Below the pieces are notes generated by a model that saw only the letters and a program-made list of their open reading frames with translations, did not search any database and was not told where the DNA came from. A program made the translations under genes and the position numbers. 64,000 nucleotides of DNA, from positions 124,001 through 188,000 of the forward strand of contig NW_024881826.1 of NCBI RefSeq assembly GCF_019059575.1, written 5' to 3'. Source of the DNA: Amphibalanus amphitrite. Taxonomy: Eukaryota; Arthropoda; Thecostraca; Balanomorpha; Balanidae. This document shows positions 34,208 to 44,050 of this stretch, one piece after another (within the stretch, counting starts at the first letter, position 1; each line of letters opens with the position of its first letter).

Positions 34208-35052
34208 CCCTCGCCCGTATTGGTGGTTTGCCAGCTTTAAACGTATAGGAAGGGGGGGGCGGGTCCGTTGGACCGCCCCCCCCTTGCCGTTTGGCCCCTG
34301 ATCGAGCTAGAGCTTCGAGAAAAATTTAAGGTCCTAGGTCATTGGTTGACTTTCCAGGTCAGGTCAATGACCCACAAGTCTGGAAAATCGGGACCTGTTA
34401 GAACATCGTAAAGTGAGGTTGATGAGGGTTTTTCGGGGTGCTGATCACGAATATCGTGTTAGTTTTGATCACAGATGATGTCTTAATGCATTTAGGCCAC
34501 GTCAGGTCAGGTCAGGCCAATCAGTAGACGTCCTGCCGGGTATTCATAGTACGTGTCAGCCGTTACTGACAGCTTCGTAACATGTTACGAAGACACCAAA
34601 ACAACTTCGTAAATGCTCAAATGGTTGCTTAATTCGAAATCAGATCCAAAAAGTAGCATAGAAACATGCAAAACTCGAAGAAGTGAACCTAGGTCATCAA
34701 AGGTCAATGATCTGACCTGACCTTCAAGTGACCTTGACACCCACCATAATGCCTGGGACCAACATCATATCACATGTTTGAACGCTTGAAACCGCAAAAA
34801 TACTGCAAACGCGCGGCTAATCCGAGCCGACATACGCCGAATCGCGATTCCGGCCAAACATGGTCTCGAAAAATAGGCCACAGGTCAAGGTTCATTTGGG
34901 ACAGGGTCATGAACTTTTAAGGGTAAGTGTACAATTGATTGACTCGACAGTACTGAAAGTTTCATCGCGATCAACCGCTTTTTACGCGAGTTATTCGCGA
35001 AAAACCATGGGGGTGGGTGTCCGTTCGACCCCCCCCCCTATACGGGCGAGGG
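34208..35052. mobile_element. 845-bp TTAA-flanked MITE, CCCTCGCCCGTA subfamily
   Basis: TTAA at 34,204-34,207 and 35,053-35,056, ends CCCTCGCCCGTATTGG and CCTATACGGGCGAGGG. G-tract and C-tract pairs around GTCCGTT lie inside both ends. Several AGGTCA hexamers occur at 34,345-34,390 and 34,690-34,735. Confidence 0.82.
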
Positions 35053-35056
35053 TTAA

Positions 35057-35514
35057 GTCAGTTAAATTTCTTTTGCAGTTTTCAATTTAATTTACGAATT
35101 ATGTTCCGGCAGCTATGGTCAAAATGAGCAGAATGCTGCTCAATGTACCAAGCGCAACTTCGTTCTCCGGCCCGCAGAGAGCGGGGATGTAAGTCAGGCA
35201 CGGCCTTGGCCGTTTCTTCTGGGGCCGCGCCGTCTGCCGAGGGAGGGGAGACCTTGCCCAGTCTGAGGGAGGGGGACGACGGCGCCACCGGGACGCCCCG
35301 TCGCTCTGAGACCGGCGCTCACTGTATAAACAAGCAAAAAACGCTGGCCGTGCAAACCTTGGCTGTGCTTTGACAGAGGAGGCATCTAGTGGAATATTTC
35401 GTAACTACACAAACTTCTAACAAAGATGTCGCTTGAAGCGCAGTTGAGATTGTAGGTTTTGATCCAACTGAAAATTGACATCTCAAGGACAACGAATTGA
35501 TGTAAATTTATATG
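35057..35514. other. CpG-rich patch, unassigned
   Basis: Between about 35,150 and 35,330 the base composition rises in GC and short frames are open on both strands (76 codons plus, 68 codons minus). No domain or splice pair is convincing. It could be an exon or part of a repeat. Confidence 0.3.
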
Positions 35515-35745
35515 AAATGGTTTTGTATGATGCGTACTTTGATTAATGCCATTAATTTTCCACTGCCTTTTTGTGTGAAACGATTTTGTACCTTGCGATT
35601 TTGTATGACACGATTTTGTATGCTGCGCTTTTGTATGTTTTGACTGTCCCCTACCCGGCCTGTTTTGTAGGTTTTGCGCGTTGTATGTTACGATTTTGTA
35701 TGTTTTGATGATTGTATGATAAGATTTTGTATGCTTTGATATGGA
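35515..35745 (-). repeat. Intact TACAAAATCG array (empty site of the MULE-like insertion)
   Basis: In plus orientation it reads CGATTTTGTATG-like motifs about every 15-16 bp. On the minus strand it runs through ACAAAACAGGC and GTAGGGGACAG without interruption. It matches the joined flanks of the insertion at 901-25,374 on both sides. Confidence 0.85.
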
Positions 35746-35939
35746 GCCGTCGTTTTCACTATTTTCACATGAGTCTTTACTTGGCCTAAATCAAACAAAT
35801 TGTCCGATCAAAGAACAAAACGAACGTAAGTACTATTTATAAGTCTAATGAAAAACTTAAACGGAATTGCTAACGTCATTGCCGCTCAAAATGTCATTCA
35901 AGACGCTCTATGAAAAGGACCCAACCGGTGGTGCGTAGT

Positions 35940-36190
35940 CGATGAAATTTCAGTAACTTTGGCTCCAACTCCGATTCCGGTATTCAAATATCGACTCCGA
36001 CTCCTCCGGGCAGAACTGTCAATTCACACAGACTCCGACTCTGACTCCGACTCTGCAGCCCTGGTAAGTCTGTGGAGTGATGACTTTTCGGTGACGTTCG
36101 ACTCATACTCGGGCTACAGCTTTTAAAAATCAACCGATTCCGAGTCGGAACAGAACCGCTGGCTCTGACTACAACTTCGCAGCCCTGGCC
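35940..36190. mobile_element. hAT-like terminal relics with (ACTCCG)n-type repeats
   Basis: Two segments of degenerate GACTCCGACTC repeats each end GCAGCCCTGG (36,053-36,064 and 36,178-36,188). CAGGGCTGC followed by GGAGTCGGAGTC-like repeats is a familiar hAT end. No opposite end or 8-bp duplication was found. Confidence 0.4.
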
Positions 36191-36389
36191 CAAGATAGCC
36201 GCCTAAAACAACTTTTATGTGTGATCTTCGTACATTGTTAATGTTATTTTAAACAAGGGGTGGAAAAGGGAGACGAAGCCCTCGCAAACAAGGATCTCCT
36301 GTTGCGAATCAATCAGCTGCTGGAAAAGAAAGGCATAAACACCACGCATCTCATTTCATCGTTTTCCTAACAGCTCTGCACCAATGTAA

Positions 36390-36560
36390 GCACTGATCAA
36401 TGCAGTGCGAGCATCGATGTGACATTTGTGTACCAAGTTTGAGTGTTATCCGCCCAGCCGTTCTTGAGATATGGAAGCGGCACCCCGCACGTGTGCACGT
36501 GCAGTAGCACCCCCATAGTGACACATGGAAATGCATTGGCCACTGGGTGCCTAACTATTG
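36390..36560 (+). repeat. Single copy of the CACGTG-containing repeat family
   Basis: A CCGTTCTTGAGAT, GGAAGCGGCACCC, CACGTGTGCACGTGC, then CACATGGAAATGCATTG order matches the tandem blocks at 46.9-47.5 and 49.5-50.4 kb. Confidence 0.75.
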
Positions 36561-36618
36561 ACGAAGTTTTACTGTAATTGGCCCAGCCATTGCGGAGTTA
36601 CTTTATGTGGAACACTTT

Positions 36619-36724
36619 CGACACCCCTAAGTTGGCACGTGACACGTGCCGTAACATTAACTAAGAACTAACGACACCCCTAAGTTGGCACGTGACACGT
36701 GCCGTAACATTAACTAAGAAAATC
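36619..36724 (+). repeat. 53-bp tandem duplication with CACGTGACACGTG
   Basis: CGACACCCCTAAGTTGGCAC through AACATTAACTAAGAA occurs twice, 53 bp apart, each with GGCACGTGACACGTGCC. Confidence 0.9.
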
Positions 36725-37000
36725 GGGCGAAATTCGGAGAAGAAGGAATAAGCCTACCAAATTTGTAAGTGACATATTGTCAAACTGCTGTACCATTGTG
36801 AGTAAATGACCATATAAAAGGTCGTACAAGCCGATGGGACTGGGCGTTTCAATGCACACCATTTTACGCATTTTATTTTCGTTATTACCTAAAGGCTGCT
36901 TGACGTTTTTGGCTTTCAAGCATTTAAGACGTTTTTTGTCGTCTCAGGTCCAGTAAGATTACCTCCAACTCGTGGGAATATGCACTTCAAGCCAACTAAC

Positions 37001-37167
37001 ACACCACTCCCACGTGTGTCATAATGCTGAGAGATGGCGTTCACTCGGCTTGCTCCTAACTTACGATAATTCTCTCGCTAGATGGCAGGCCTGATCCCAA
37101 TGCCGCGGATCCCAATGTTAATTTCCACGAGACACCAATCCAGTGTTATATCATCCATGCCAGTAGC
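37001..37167 (-). repeat. Inverted partner of the repeat at 466-622
   Basis: Reverse complement of the repeat near the window start, including CGGCTTGCTCCTAACTTACG and GACACCAATCCA. Confidence 0.7.
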
Positions 37168-37499
37168 AAACAAACCGTCGACTCTACCCTTGAATCACTA
37201 CTGCACAAGAATGCCGAATTTTGTTTAGGTGGTCGAGTTTTTTTCGTGATTTTGCGAATTTTTTTTTTCTAGCACGAGAACACTGTGTGCGTTAATAGTT
37301 AATACCACGGGCGCTTACATGCCTACTTTCGAGTTACACGTTTAACGTGGTTAAATCGCGCCCTATCCATTCCATGTCGTAGACTATACATACAGGGTGT
37401 TCCAAAAAAGTGAGCCCGCCAACTAGGATCGACAATATCTCTGCAACCGTGCATCCTACAGCTTTGGGAATCCACTCATTAGAAAGAGCAATCAAATTC

Positions 37500-39020
37500 C
37501 ATTCAGATAGACCGCAATTCCGTTACATATCTCCCACAACACGGCCAGCATTGTGAAAAGCATAATTCAATGCGAAATTATTGGTGAAACCTATATACGG
37601 TCTTGGGTGTAACATTTAGCGTTATCGGATATGGTCGAAATTTATTCACGGCTGCATTATTCAGTTCTCATCTCATCTCATCTCACCTCATACTGTATTA
37701 AGGACATCCGCAATATACTTGCGGCTATTACTGCCTTTCGTCAAGTGATAAAACGAACGTCAATCGACAATGGGAGAGCAGGCACAAAATGACAACGATA
37801 AAACATACAACTGTCACACGCACGTACAGTATGTCTAAAAAGAATGTACCGTCGCCACTACGTGGCGCTGGTGTCGCGAGCCGGTAGTTGGCTGAATCCG
37901 CACCAGACCACACATTCCCAAGCGCTAGGTGACAGCTGCGCAGCGGCCGGTAGTAGCGTAAGCCCGAACCTTCGTGACACGACCCCGGGGGGGGGGGGAG
38001 GAGGGAGGGGATCGGGCGGGGCAGCGCGTGTAGGGAGGGGTGCTCCGGTGGGCTGGCAGTTGTCGCGGCCAAAGGTCAAGGAGTCACACACCAAGCGAAC
38101 GGACGCTGATGTGGGTTCGTGGGGATCGTGAACTTGTGTGTGGTAGGTGCGTCTTGCGATGCACGGGTGATACGCCATGGGTCTAAGCCAAATGATTCGG
38201 GGGAGAGCTGAAGAAAAACACCTGGTCAACTACGGCGAATAATGGTGCTGAAAAATGGAAAGTATGGGTCAATGCAAGCATTCATGATTATAAACAACTT
38301 TTCTGAGGACGCAAAGGCCAGCATTGAATAACTATATCCGGATCGAAATTAGCAGTGATTTATAATTACATGCCAAACTAATAGCGCTGCAAAACCCACC
38401 TAGTAAATTGTCAAGTCGGATTCATACCGACTTGAATTGCAAAACCCACCTAGTAAATTGTCAAGTCGGATTCATACCGACTTGAATTAAACTATCCTAA
38501 ATTAAATTGTTAATTAACTTTCTAACACTGACGTTCTTTATCATATGAAAAGTATGGGGTTAACCAAGATTCAGCATCTTCCGCGCTCAAACAATCACCC
38601 GTAAGGTTAGAACATTAATGGCCAGGGAAAAACAAAGTCGGGATTTGATTAACCTCGCAAAATGGTCACAGGGGAAGGCGGCTCGGTGGTATTACGTTTG
38701 TCATGCTCAGCCGCGCCAAATAGTAGAAATATGCACAGTGTATACAAAAAATATATACATTTTTCCGGGCAAGACCATTGTGAGGCCCTAGGGTCAACTT
38801 ATAAGACAAAACCCTTTTGGCTCATCTGTTTTTCGTCAATAACTCCCGATCAACTAAAGCTACCGAGTCGATAAAGCCACTTATGGACATGGAAAGGCCT
38901 GCCCAATCGATTGATATGCAGTATGACCTCCTTTGACCAGCTTCGTGACCTGACGGGCTGTGACCTGACCTTGACCCAAAGTTAACACCTTAAGTTGATC
39001 TCACCCGAAGAAAAAGTATA
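37500..39020. other. Non-coding interior with a G-tract and a short tandem repeat
   Basis: A homopolymer G-tract lies at 37,986-37,997 in a CpG-rich patch (37,840-38,130) with open frames on both strands and no recognised domain. Otherwise AT-rich and unassigned. A short hexamer-rich stretch (TGACCTGAC, TGACCTTGACC) occurs at 38,920-38,980. Confidence 0.35.
38389..38488 (+). repeat. 50-bp perfect tandem duplication
   Basis: GCAAAACCCACCTAGTAAAT through ATACCGACTTGAATT occurs twice in a row. Each unit contains a CAAGTCGG...CCGACTTG stem. Confidence 0.95.
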
Positions 39021-39758
39021 GGTACACTCGGGGGCAGATTGATGTTCTACAACTCTTTATCCGCCGGCTTCCTTATTCTTTATGGCTCAGCATTGGCAGT
39101 GCAGCCGCCTGGTACCGGTAGACTGTGCCGCTTCACTTACTTGTCAAGCGGCACAGGCTACCCACCCGTATGACACCGGTCTGGGTCGGTGGCTGGAAGG
39201 TGATGTGGGCCGCCTGTGACGTCAGCGCAGCGGTGAGGGCCGAGCCCGGAGGCATGGCTCGGGTCGGCGCGGCGCGGTGGCTGGCGAGGGCTGGGGAGTG
39301 AGGTGGGGTGGGAGCACGGACATCGCGCGGCTGAGCGAGTGTAGTTAACTTTCGCGTCTCAAGGCGCCAATTATTCTACCTAACAATTGTGCTAAAGCAG
39401 TTGTTAAAATGTTCTATCCCCAAGACAGCGCCTATCATCATACTTGCAATGCACATTACGACACACTTAAGCGTGGCAATGGGACAGCCGATAGAACTTA
39501 TGTCACTCGTGCATCGAGGTGCGGAGCTATATTTTGTATAACATATTAGTATTAAGGCCTTGATTGACCAGATTGGTGTCTATTGTTTCGCACGGCAATC
39601 GTCCAGAGACGTGGGAACTGGGGGGGTTATGAGTAGTGCCGCAGCCAACGCCCCAACTTAAAGCGATTATTACTGTTGCTCTAATATGTGGTCGCAGCCC
39701 CAATAGCAAACCCTTTCAACTAGGAGCCAAAAAGTCGGCTACTCAGGGGGGTTCGAAC

Positions 39759-41438
39759 TAGTGATGTCAATCGGTTACCGAAAATTTCGGTTACCGAAAA
39801 GATATGGTGACCGATTCGGTAATCGGTCGGTCAGGCCCCCAAAAAATCGGACACTTTCGGTCACCCTGCCAGTGAAACCATTTTTAAAAAGAGAAAGTAT
39901 TCCATTTTTGCCTAGTTAAAATGATATTTATTGGGATGTTAATGATAAAGAGTTGCAAAATTTCCCCCAAAAGCTACAAGAGATGCCACATTTTGGCAAC
40001 TTCAGTACCCATCCCACCCAGCAGGCAGCAGCCACCCATTGTGCAACCACAACTACAAGCAAGCTGATTTTGACTCAGTTGGCCCCACAAGTACACGCAA
40101 TTTTGAAACTCAATTCCAGTCTAACTGTTAAAATATCACCTGTAATCAAAGAAGTATTGCCTACAAAAATCATTATACAGTCATCAAAAATGCCAGGACA
40201 AAAAGAACTTGAATTAGGTACTGAAATGTGTTTCTGAAGAATGGACAGTTAGCACTTAGCACTTAGCAGTGATCACATTTACATTTCACAGGTGTTCTAC
40301 TATTCCACATTCTCCTTAAATATTGCAGGTACCAACCAAATGTTTGAAATCTCACAACATAAAAACATAGGAATCTGGATAAAAACTACAGAGGGCCATA
40401 TCCACTTTCTGGAATCTTCCACATCATCTCCAAACACAAGGTTATTAAGGATTTCGAAGCAGATGCGCCATAACAGAGACTATAAACAAGCTGATTAAGT
40501 TGCTGCAAAAAAGGTTTTGGAATGTTACATGCTGCATCGTGAATGATTTCATTGATGTAGATAAATGATCCAACACGATATTGAATTCTAATAAAATCAA
40601 GATTGTGAGTGTAATTCACTACAAAAAAAAATAATTTCCCTTCAAGGATTCAACCAAAAGGGCATATAAATAAATATTACGTCATCGTCTTACATCCTTT
40701 AGTTAGGGAAGAGAGGATCTTAAAAGTCAATCCTTGGTTTTTTCTATTATTTTGCGCCACTTTGGATTAATTTTATCTGCATATTGTGTTTTCTTGTAAA
40801 GATAAGACAAAGTGCCAGTTTAATGAATTTTCATTTCATTTTTTGGACGAAATTCAGGCTCACAGCTACCTAATACCTGCCTTTTCAGATGGATTTTCAG
40901 TGTCAAATTCTTCGTAGAGTATCTCAGACCACATCTCAAGACTCAAGGCCAGTTTCCAAGCAGTGTTGATGTGGTTTGTGGTGTTTTGATTCTGCCTTTT
41001 CTCCTAGGGAATGTTGTCATGAACATACCTATTACCAACCATTAGACTTACTAATTGATCGTGCTTTTGCAACGTGAATGAGTATTCTTCCTTACATAGA
41101 CCACAGTAGATTCTTGACAATTCTAATTAACCAAATCTGTGAAATGCTGAGGTCCATGTGTTTCTACCCTTAACAATGTAAATTCTACTGCACAAAATGT
41201 ATTTTGCAGTGGCTAAGAATTGACTGAACTTGGTCTGAAATGCCATTTCCCATTATTTTTTATCAGACTTTACCAAACATTTTAATTTTGGGGTAGAGTA
41301 ACAGCAAATAGAATTTCGGTCAAATTTCGGTCAAATTTTGGCTTGGGATGTTATCGGTCGGTATTCGGTCGGAAATTTTTCCCAAATTTTGGTTTCGGTC
41401 GGTATCGGTCAGACATTTTTTGGAAAATGACACCACTA
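39759..41438. mobile_element. 1.68-kb non-autonomous hAT element with 8-bp duplication GTTCGAAC
   Basis: Begins TAGTGATGTCAATCGG and ends ATGACACCACTA, flanked on both sides by GTTCGAAC (39,751-39,758 and 41,439-41,446). Subterminal regions are rich in CGGTTACCGAAAA and TTCGGTC motifs, common for transposase binding in hAT ends. Three short ORFs (94, 68 and 77 codons) are not a recognisable transposase. Interior sequence around GAGATGCCACATTTTGGCAA is shared with the hAT MITE at 53,390. Confidence 0.85.
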
Positions 41439-41500
41439 GTTCGAACCGGGCTTCTCCCACCGGCCAATTCACGACACGAGCGTTCATCCACCGAGCTACC
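41439..41500 (-). ncRNA. tRNA-like (Pol III type) module, interrupted at its B-box by the hAT insertion
   Basis: On the minus strand GGTAGCTCGGTGGATGAACG resembles an A-box. About 40 nt later CCCGGTTCGAAC is a B-box. The hAT target GTTCGAAC is exactly the B-box core, and the natural continuation CCCCCTGAGTAG is found beyond the other hAT end at 39,750. It lacks a convincing full cloverleaf, so a tRNA-derived sequence is more likely than a tRNA gene. Confidence 0.5.
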
Positions 41501-41607
41501 GAGAATGGTCCTCGTATGCACAAAACAAAATGACATTCACCCGCTGACCGCCAATGACAGGATCGTGACATTTGATCGCGTTTGACCGCGGCGGGTGGTC
41601 GCTGGTT

Positions 41608-41686
41608 TCGGCAGCTCAGTGGATACACGCTAGCAATAGCGTCGTAGGGTGACGGGTTGGAGAAACCCGGTTCGAACCGTCCCAGG
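41608..41686 (+). ncRNA. tRNA-like (Pol III type) module in the opposite arm
   Basis: GGCAGCTCAGTGGATACACG (A-box-like), then AGCAATAGC, GGGTTGGAGAAACCC and GGTTCGAACC (B-box). It has tRNA-like length of about 75-79 nt. No CCA end or clean acceptor pairing is evident. It is paired in inverted orientation with the previous module. Confidence 0.5.
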
Positions 41687-41770
41687 TGCGCGACTTATTT
41701 GTTCCTAGTTGGACCGGTTTGCTATTGGTGGCTGCGACTTCACATTAGAGGAACAGTAAGAGTTGCTTAA

Positions 41771-42237
41771 AGGGACCCTCCCACCTTAACATTAGTTTTG
41801 AGTTGAGATAGCCAAGTTTGCGGCCAGGCTCAGAAACCACCATTTATCCTGGTCGCAACCCCCGCAGCTTTATGGTGTTCAAGAAATTTCTTCCCTTTAC
41901 TTGCAGGGTGGGACCAGCGTGGTCCCTATCTCTTAACCATTACGGGAATCTGATGAAGTCATCAGGCTTTCGAACGTCCGTTAAATGTTTGACTAAAACG
42001 TTTTGTAGCACGCGGTGGTATATGCTGCTTTGCGCGCAACAAATGCCGCACTTTCAAATAAAGTCGCTAGGAACAGCGGAGATCCCAAAAAGTAAACAAA
42101 AGTAAAAGTCTAATATCTTGAAAACCGGTGAATATTTTTCGATGAAATTTGGTAGATATTCGTTTTTGCTCTTTCTGAACCGAGCGACATCACTTTCATG
42201 CCAATTAATTAACTTTTTTGAAGGTGGGAGGGTCCCT
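41771..42237. mobile_element. 467-bp MITE with AGGGACCCTCCCACCTT ends
   Basis: AGGGACCCTCCCACCTT at 41,771 and its exact inverse at 42,221-42,237. The target duplication is unclear; TTAA precedes and AA follows. A TTAA-family element abuts its right end. Confidence 0.8.
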
Positions 42238-42240
42238 AAC

Positions 42241-43422
42241 CCGCGCGGGGCTAGGGGGGTAAATTTTACCCCCCCCCCTCGCGAATTTTTGCGATATCTC
42301 AAAAACGGCGGCGCGCAGCGCCGCCAAACTTTCAGTACCTTTTCTTACATCAATTTGACATGTTCCCTGAAAATTTGAGCAAAATCCGTCGGAACATTTT
42401 TGAGAAATTGACGTTTTAGTGACGTCATGTTCGCCATTTTCGCCTCAAAAACGGCAAAAGTTCAAACGGCGCTAACATCTTCTTTTAAAGGAATCAAGAC
42501 GTAACAAAAAAGGTTATACGTAATTTTACTGTGTCTATCAAATGGCTATCTCGGTTTTTTGAAAATCTTGGATTTTGGCCTACATTTTTTCAAAAAACTG
42601 ACTTTTTTGGGAAAATCATTATAAAATCCAAAATTTTGAGTCTATCGAAAAAACCCGGAATATATGTCAGAGAAGTGGTCTATGTGCACCTACATACCAA
42701 ATTTTAGAAGAATCGGTTCAAAAATGTGGGAGTTATTCAAAATTTTATGACGTCACAACACACAATTTTTTTAGAAAAATGACTTTTTTGGAAGTTCTAG
42801 ACCTCGTACGGAAACAAAAATAGCACCATTCGATTCGCCGTGAAATACTGCATCAGATAGACACCTTTTTAGGCCTTAACAACCAACTTCAAAATTTGAC
42901 CTCACTTGACCTGACCTTGACCTGACCTCGACCTGAAATTCATCCAGAGGTGGTCCATATCACTTATTGAGTGTGCCTATTGAATTCTATGAGTAAAATG
43001 ACCCATAAAACATGTGTCGCACATGCCCTTTTCTATATTTTGTTTTTTGGTGACCTGACCTGACCTGACCTGACCTTGACCTTGACCTCTGAATGATATT
43101 GTATGCAACGAATATTGTCTTGGTAGCCTAAGAACACGTTTTGGGCGATCAGTCTCAGTCCATGACTCCATTCTTCGGCAACTACGGTGCAAGGCCGATA
43201 CTGTAGAAACTTGCAATTTGTACCCTTGACCTGACCTTGACGTTGACCTCAAACCTTAAATTAAGTACATGTTTTTAGTAGTTCGTGATGAGAGCTTTCG
43301 ATTGACGTTTGAATTTTCCAAATCGGACCATTAGTTCGGGATATAACAGGGGGGGGGGGGGTAAAATTTACCCCCCCCCCCCAGCCCCGCGCGTTCGGCT
43401 GGAGACCCCAGCCTCGCGCGGG
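42241..43422. mobile_element. 1,182-bp TTAA-family MITE, CCCGCGCGGGG subfamily
   Basis: The left end, CCGCGCGGGGCTAGGGG, is preceded by CTAAC, a one-base change from TTAAC. The right end, CCTCGCGCGGG, is followed by TTAA (43,423-43,426). A GGCGGCGCGCAGCGCCGCC hairpin lies at 42,307-42,326. The strongest hexamer run of the window, five to eight consecutive TGACCT-type units, is at 43,050-43,090. Confidence 0.8.
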
Positions 43423-44050
43423 TTAAAGTTGGGACGCCGCGCTATCCAAAAACACCAGTTCCCACGTCTCTGGACGATTGCTGTGCGAAATAATAGACAC
43501 CAATGAGCTCAATCAAGGCCTTGATTAATACTTATCTGTTATAAACAATGTAGCTCCGCAACTCGATGCACGTGTGATATAAATTCTATCGGCTGTCCCA
43601 ATGCCACGTTTAAGTGTGTCGTAATGTGCATGGCAAGTATGATGATAGGCGCTGTCTTGGGGATAGGACATTTTAACAACTGCTTTAGCACAATTGTTAG
43701 GTAGAATAATTGGCGCCTTGAGACGCGAAAGTTAACTACACTCGCTCAGCCGCGCGATGTCCGTGCTCCCACCCCACCTCACTCCCCAGCCCTCGCCAGC
43801 CGCCGCGCCGCGCCGACCCGAGCCATGCCTCCGGGCTCGGCCCTCACCGCTGCGCTGACGTCACAGGCGGCCCACATCGCCTTCCAGCCACCGACCCAGA
43901 CCGGTGGCATACGGTGTGGGTAGGCTGTGCCGCTTGACAAGTAAGTGAAGCGGCACAGTCTACCGGTACCAGGCGGCTGCTGCCAAAGCTGAGCCATAGG
44001 AACCCGGTGGATAAAGAGTTGTAGAACATCAATCTGCCCCCGAGTGTACC

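Larger units (their letters stand above)
39663..41766. mobile_element. Small foldback with tRNA-like arms, split by a hAT element
   Basis: Left AGCGATTATTACTGTTGCTC and right GAACAGTAAGAGTTGC are inverted, with TTAA at both borders. Inward, both arms share TCGCAGCC, CAATAGCAAACC, CAACTAGGA and then a tRNA-like module read toward the outside. Without the hAT insertion the element is about 416 bp. Confidence 0.65.
39021..44050. mobile_element. Foldback element with 630-bp CpG-rich arms and GGTACACTCGGGGGCAGA ends
   Basis: Left arm 39,021-39,656 and right arm 43,427-44,050 are inverted copies at about 93-95% identity: GGTACACTCGGGGGCAGA, a CCGCTTCACTTACTTGTCAA block, a GGTCTGGGTCGGTGGCTGG block, and a CTAACAATTGTGC block. 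The small MITE at 10,791-11,010 has the same ends. The arms meet at a CCAACTT(T)AA centre into which other elements were inserted. The flanks are not clearly duplicated; TA is plausible on the left only. Confidence 0.78.

Noticed and set aside
41608-41686. Functional tRNA gene
   Set aside because: A- and B-box-like motifs are present, but acceptor-stem pairing and a sensible anticodon arm could not be drawn; a tRNA-derived element is more likely.
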